From positions 3,658,001-3,722,000 of the forward strand of contig CP075496.1 in NCBI GenBank assembly GCA_021613535.1: 64,000 bases of DNA, given 5' to 3'. The notes under the pieces are model-generated. The model was given only the letters and a program-made list of their open reading frames with translations, searched no databases and was not told the origin of the DNA. How positions within the stretch are numbered: the stretch's first letter is position 1; every line of letters begins with the position of its first letter. Both the position numbers and the translations under genes were made by a program. This document shows, piece after piece, positions 59,441 to 64,000 of this stretch. Source of the DNA: Adineta vaga (taxonomy: Eukaryota > Rotifera).

Positions 59441-60277
59441 AATTGACCAAAACAGTGGTTCTAGAGTTAGTTGGTTTCATTTATTTTCTGCATGTTGTCA
59501 GTCGCAACGCTCAGTCTCCTTTTTTTTGGTTTATCGTACGTTTTTCTCGTTTTTTTTATTCGTTTTATTCTTTATATCTCTCTCGCTATTCTATGGATGT
59601 TTGTGATGCATGTGAACAATAAAATAAAGAACAAATAGAACATTTCATATTCTTCGATTTCTGCCATTCAATTAAGTCATGAATGTCATACTATTGTTAA
59701 GATTTGATCTTCTACGTCTGTCAATCAATGTTTTTCACTTCCATTTGTACTACTTGACAGAAGTGTCAATAATAAATTTTGCTCATTCTTATGAGAAAGA
59801 TACGAATATTGATTGAGAGACCTTGTGCAGTCAACGTTTGTAATATCCGGAATCATTATTCACTTGATTTTAATATGAAAATGGAATTACTATGATGCCG
59901 GAAATATGAACTTGTTCTATTGCTTTAAAGAATTTCCATCATATTCTCATTCAAAAGATAAATAAAGTTTTCATCGAAATAACGAATTATTCGAATTTGT
60001 AATAAATTTAGTGTTTGTCTTTGAAGAGAGAAAAAAAACAGACGACAACAACGATAAATACCAACAACAACAACAAGTACACAAAAACAGATCAGAAAAC
60101 GTTTCTTACATGAATAGTAATATTATATGAAAATTTATATATAGATATATACACAAAGGAGGCATTAAGGTTTATTTCCATTTTTGTCAAAACTGAGTAA
60201 TCCTGAGTTGAACAATGATATTTGCACATAAATATAAAACAAAAAAAAGAAAAACAAAATTGTTCCTGAGATTAAAA
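59441..60277. other. Convergent 3' ends of SLC17 and MTSS1 genes
   Basis: About 840 nt between converging genes. CAACAACAACAACAA repeats occur near 60040-60075. No gene was seen. Confidence 0.4.
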
Positions 60278-63200
60278 CTATTTGATGCGTGGAGCGGATT
60301 TATCTCTATCAATCACCGCTTTACGTAATTTTAAACCACGTTGAATTTCAGCAAGTAAACATGAATGAGAATCTGTGGTGGTTGGTGTTGTTGTCGTCAT
60401 TATTGGAGTCGGTTTCAGATTATCGTTGAGTAGAAAATCAGGTGGCGGTGGAGGAAATTCATCTTCGGAAGGATTTGATTGTGAAACAATTGTTGTGTTC
60501 GACATTAATTGTGTTACTGTTGTTATTTGTTGTTGTTGTTGTTGTGAATTGATGAGATCAGCTTGGCCAGCAATTTCTTCAGCACGTTTCAAACGAGCTT
60601 TTAATCGTGATTGTAATTCAACATAACCATTATTAATCTGTGGTTGATGATAATTTGTATTCATGGATGGTGTTCGACGTATGGGTGGTGCTGGTTTTTC
60701 ACCTGGATTCAAAGCAATTGACATTCCTCGACGAAGTGTTTCATTCTTTTGTTGTGGAATCGGTGCATGAGTGCCTGAATAAATTTTATAGGATAATGAT
60801 CTTCTTCTAGAAGAAAAATAACATCAAGACTTACTTTTTGTTAAATATTCATACACTAAACATTTAGAAATATATATTAATAAATTAAAAATCTTTTCAA
60901 AATAAATAAATAACTCACTTTCATCTAAGGTTTCATCGGCAGATTCAAATGATGGTCTACCATAGTAAGTTCCATATTGAGAGGAAGAAACACCACCGTT
61001 CTGACGTGTTCGATCACGCCATACAATTGTTCGTATATCTGGTGCCTTTAATGAGCATATAATCATTTTTAAATATGAAATAGAAGAAATATTCATTTCT
61101 TACATTTGCTTCCGAAGGTAATGTAGAGCTTCGTAAACGTTGGTTTGTATCATCTAAAAACAAATTAAATTTTCTATTTGTGTCATGTTTGAGTCTTTCG
61201 ATTCAGATATTAGATATACTGAAAAAAAACGTTTATTTACCCGGATTTGATCGATTTGTCATCATCGTACCATAATAATCTAATGGAACTGTGGGTGGTT
61301 GAGTAGGTTTGATACGCCCATTGGCAATATTATTATGCATAGTCGATTGATAATTTTGTTCACGCATGGGTGAATGTCTTTCCAAACTTAGATCACGTAT
61401 TCGACATCGCCGCGATGGTATTGAATGTTGACGAGATATTGTTCCATATGGTCCATCTTCAGAAATCTATTTAAAAAATAATCATTGTTTTTTTTCTTGT
61501 TAGTATTATTTAAAAAAAAGAATGAATATATACTGTTATAGTTCGATGATTTGCTTCTTCATAGATTTGCCAATTAGGTTTTTCAAACAGACTAGGCGAT
61601 GGCGGATCGAATGTGTGTGCTGTTATTGCTGGTCGACAAGTTTTTACTAGTTCAGGTGCACCGGTAACTGTTGCTGGATGTTTTCCGTTAAGAGGAACAT
61701 CAGGACGTTTTGCCCAAGCATTCAATGTTGAACAAACGACTAAGAGAGGACTAGAACTACCATCAACTTCACGCTAAACAAGAAGTACATTTGTTATAGT
61801 ATTGGTAGACAAACGCTTGCATATAAAGGCACATACTTCTGCTTCTTCAAGTGGTGAGGGTGGACGTGCAAAGAACTGTTCTTGAGAAGTAAATCCTGAA
61901 TCTTGAGACGATACACTCGATAAACGACTTACAGCAACATTTGACTTGAAAAAAAACAAAAAGAAAAACAAATGAAATTTTTCTCGTTTCAAAACAATAA
62001 CAATATCCTACAGGCATTGACATTGAACGATTTGTATTATTCGAATGACAGAATTGATGTTGAATCGGTATAGGTATTTGTGATTGCATTTGATGTTGTT
62101 GTTGTTGTTGCATTTGATTTTGTTTATGATTTGAACTACGTGAATGATTTGTAGAACTTGATGATGAACTGCTAATACTATTGATTGAACAAACACTGGA
62201 TTTACGTGAACTTAATGAACCTGGTGATGATGGTGGAGTCTAAAGATTTATATTAAATATAATACATTCAAAAAAAACCCAATGATTCCTCTTACTTTAA
62301 ATGCTACAATTGTACTGTAATCAATACCTTTGATATCTTTAATCACCTGTTCACTTGTCGTTGGTAAAGAATGTGGTTCAGCTGTATGCTTGGCTAAACA
62401 TTGAACTAAATCTTCGATATGACTCATTTCTGATGCAAGAGAGACTTCCAATTCCTAGAAAAAAAAATCAAAAATAGATAACCTTGAAAATTTATCATCT
62501 GCAAAATAAAAATATTGTTTCCCGTCGGAAATAACAAAAAATCCATTACATCCGTGAGGAAATTGCTCAGATTCGGAAAGTCTCTTTCGGAATCTGTCTT
62601 TTTCTTGTTACATCCGATGATCGGAAATCTTAATTGAATAGTTTTTAGTCAATTTTTATTTTATTTACCATAACAGGTTTTAATAATGTAAACAATGTAC
62701 AAAATCGACTTCGTTCTTCAATCATTGCTGACCGTAATGCCTGTTTTTCACGTTCTTCTAACATTCCATAATAATTGGAAACTTCTTGAATGGTAGAATT
62801 CAGTTTATTATGTAAAATATCATGTTTCGGTACTAGAAATACAAGTAATTATATTATTAAAATCTTGAAATAATCAAATAGAACAGACATTTTCGACATT
62901 TTTTCTGTAATTTAGTTGTTTCAATTGCTTTCTTTCGTAGTTCATTACGTAATTTTTTATAATCTATATTAAAACAAATTATATAAACAATAAGAAAAAG
63001 ATAAAAAATTAATCAATGAATACCTTTGAGACCTTTTGCATGATCTTTATCTAAAGTATTTGCTGATTTTTTCCATTCTTCAATACGTTCATTCAATGGT
63101 TGAATAAATGTTTCTACTAATGAGCATGTAAATGATTTTAATTTCTGTTCAATTGATTTATGACGTAAAATTAAACGTGTTAATGCAGTACCAATATCTC

Positions 63201-63282
63201 GCGTTGCACCTTTTGTATTTGTTGCTAAATCAGCAATACGTTGAAATGCATCCAAAAATAGACTAAATGTGGTGATAGTTGA
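60278..63282 (-). CDS. MTSS1: MTSS1-type I-BAR and WH2 protein, 5' end outside the window
   Basis: The gene runs right to left and its first exon is not seen. The visible 5' exon (up to 63282) encodes the I-BAR (IMD) domain: FLDAFQRIADLATNTKGATR, IGTALTRLILRHKSIEQKL and IEEWKKSANTLDKDHAKG. Further IMD exons lie at about 62890-62963, 62667-62832 (EEREKQALRSAMIEERSRF) and 62299-62455. A Ser-rich region follows (TPPSSPG, SRKSSVCS, SRLSSVSSQDSGFTSQE) as in MTSS1. The last exon 60278-60774 has Pro-rich FPPPPPDFL and a C-terminal WH2 motif (LLAEIQRGLKLRK, SAPRIK). I-BAR domains bend membranes outwards and WH2 binds actin, so it should act at protrusions. About 40 N-terminal residues are missing. 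Confidence 0.92.
62518..62630. repeat. Imperfect inverted repeat in an MTSS1 intron
   Basis: The core is AGATTCGGAAAG (62569-62580) and CTTTCGGAATCT (62584-62595), a 12-bp inverted repeat with one mismatch and a 3-nt loop. Further out, CGTCGGAAATAAC on the left and GTTACATCCGATGATCGGAAATC on the right are partly complementary. CATCCG occurs on both sides. The G+C content is higher than in the surrounding intron. It may be a small foldback element. Confidence 0.5.
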
Positions 63283-64000
63283 TCTAAACAAATACAAAAG
63301 ATAATAATAATTCAAGTTTAATGATGAATGAACACACATGTGTGAAAAACGCGAGTAATGAATGATCAAATCACTTTCATCATGTCAGAGTTTGTAAATA
63401 GAAGCGACAGAAAAGAAAAGTAACTGACATTTGACAAGAAAACGATAAAATATACATTAGACAATGAACATTCGAGGTTATGGTTTATATTAAGAAGACG
63501 AAGAAAAAGAAAAGATAAGAAAGAATTAATATGTAAATGTCAAAATGCCTATTTTTTACATCCTCACGTTTGTCTACCTAGTGTGTCACCTAAGCTGAAG
63601 GGCATATATACAACAAAAGTGACCGCAACACTTTAGTCTTTCTTTTCATTTATATCTCTTAATGAATGTCTAGCTCTTTAACAGTATTGAGCATTAGTAA
63701 TAGTTCAAGTGTTAATTATTTGAAGAGAAAATATTGTGACAGCTGAAGCTAGCTGCTGCGTTTTCCTTCTCTCGCTATCGATGGAAGTCGTTCATCGAAT
63801 ATAACTTCGTTTGTATATATCATTCAATTATCTATTGCTCTTTTCAATGAAGATAAACTGATGCTTCTTATAGACACAAAGACGAGGAATACGCTTTGTC
63901 TGTTATTATAAAAGTACTTCTGTTGAATGTTTTTTTTGTCATTTTGATCAGGCGAATACGATGAGTGTTTCGTGCCTGCGTATATTTTTCTCTTTTACTA
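63283..64000. other. Probable first intron or upstream region of the MTSS1 gene
   Basis: AT-rich sequence to the right edge. No exon for the missing I-BAR N-terminus was recognised on the minus strand, so this is likely intron. Nothing else was seen. Confidence 0.4.

Noticed and set aside
1-64000. tRNA, rRNA, CRISPR array or telomeric repeat
   Set aside because: No tRNA B-box-like motif, rRNA stretch, spaced repeat array or telomere-type tandem repeat was seen by eye on either strand.
1-64000. Autonomous transposon or retroelement coding region
   Set aside because: No reverse transcriptase, integrase or transposase motif was found in the translations read.

Overview
The window looks like part of a bdelloid rotifer nuclear genome (Adineta/Rotaria type). 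This is inferred from AT-rich DNA, compact protostome-like genes split by many introns of about 50-60 nt, a protein that joins an arginine ADP-ribosyltransferase domain to NHL repeats with decayed copies nearby, and splice-acceptor-like TTTTCAG/TTTAG motifs just upstream of several start codons, as expected if messages receive a spliced leader. No search was run. Gene identities come from reading spliced translations against remembered animal families.

Layout: (1) 1-10 kb: the 5' end of an unrecognised minus-strand gene, then on the plus strand a TULP4-like WD40/tubby protein, prenylcysteine oxidase and CCDC174. (2) 10-19 kb: two small related secreted Cys/Glu-rich peptides, a decayed ADP-ribosyltransferase copy, two decayed NHL copies around a ZZ-SAM-coiled-coil gene, and one intact ADP-ribosyltransferase/NHL gene. 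(3) 19-30 kb: MEF2, then RAD17 on the minus strand, with a complete plus-strand membrane-protein gene inside its largest intron. (4) 30-41 kb: Fe65 (APBB) with a one-base frameshift, RPL5 with four box C/D snoRNA candidates in its introns, a dynactin p24-like gene and a DDHD phospholipase containing a 7-nt microexon. (5) 41-54 kb: RAB26/37, POLDIP2, two tandem TAK1-like kinases and PCF11. (6) 54-64 kb: an SLC17 transporter and most of an MTSS1-type I-BAR/WH2 protein running off the right edge.

Most genes are single-copy housekeeping or signalling genes: checkpoint clamp loading (RAD17), 3' end formation (PCF11), ribosome biogenesis (RPL5 and its snoRNAs), vesicle traffic (RAB26/37, DDHD) and the cytoskeleton (DCTN3, MTSS1). 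They do not form one pathway. The least conventional parts are the 10-19 kb accessory stretch, the RPL5 intronic RNAs and the gene nested in RAD17. Coordinates given for split genes span first to last coding base; exon limits in the evidence were read by hand from GT/AG sites, reading phase and homology.
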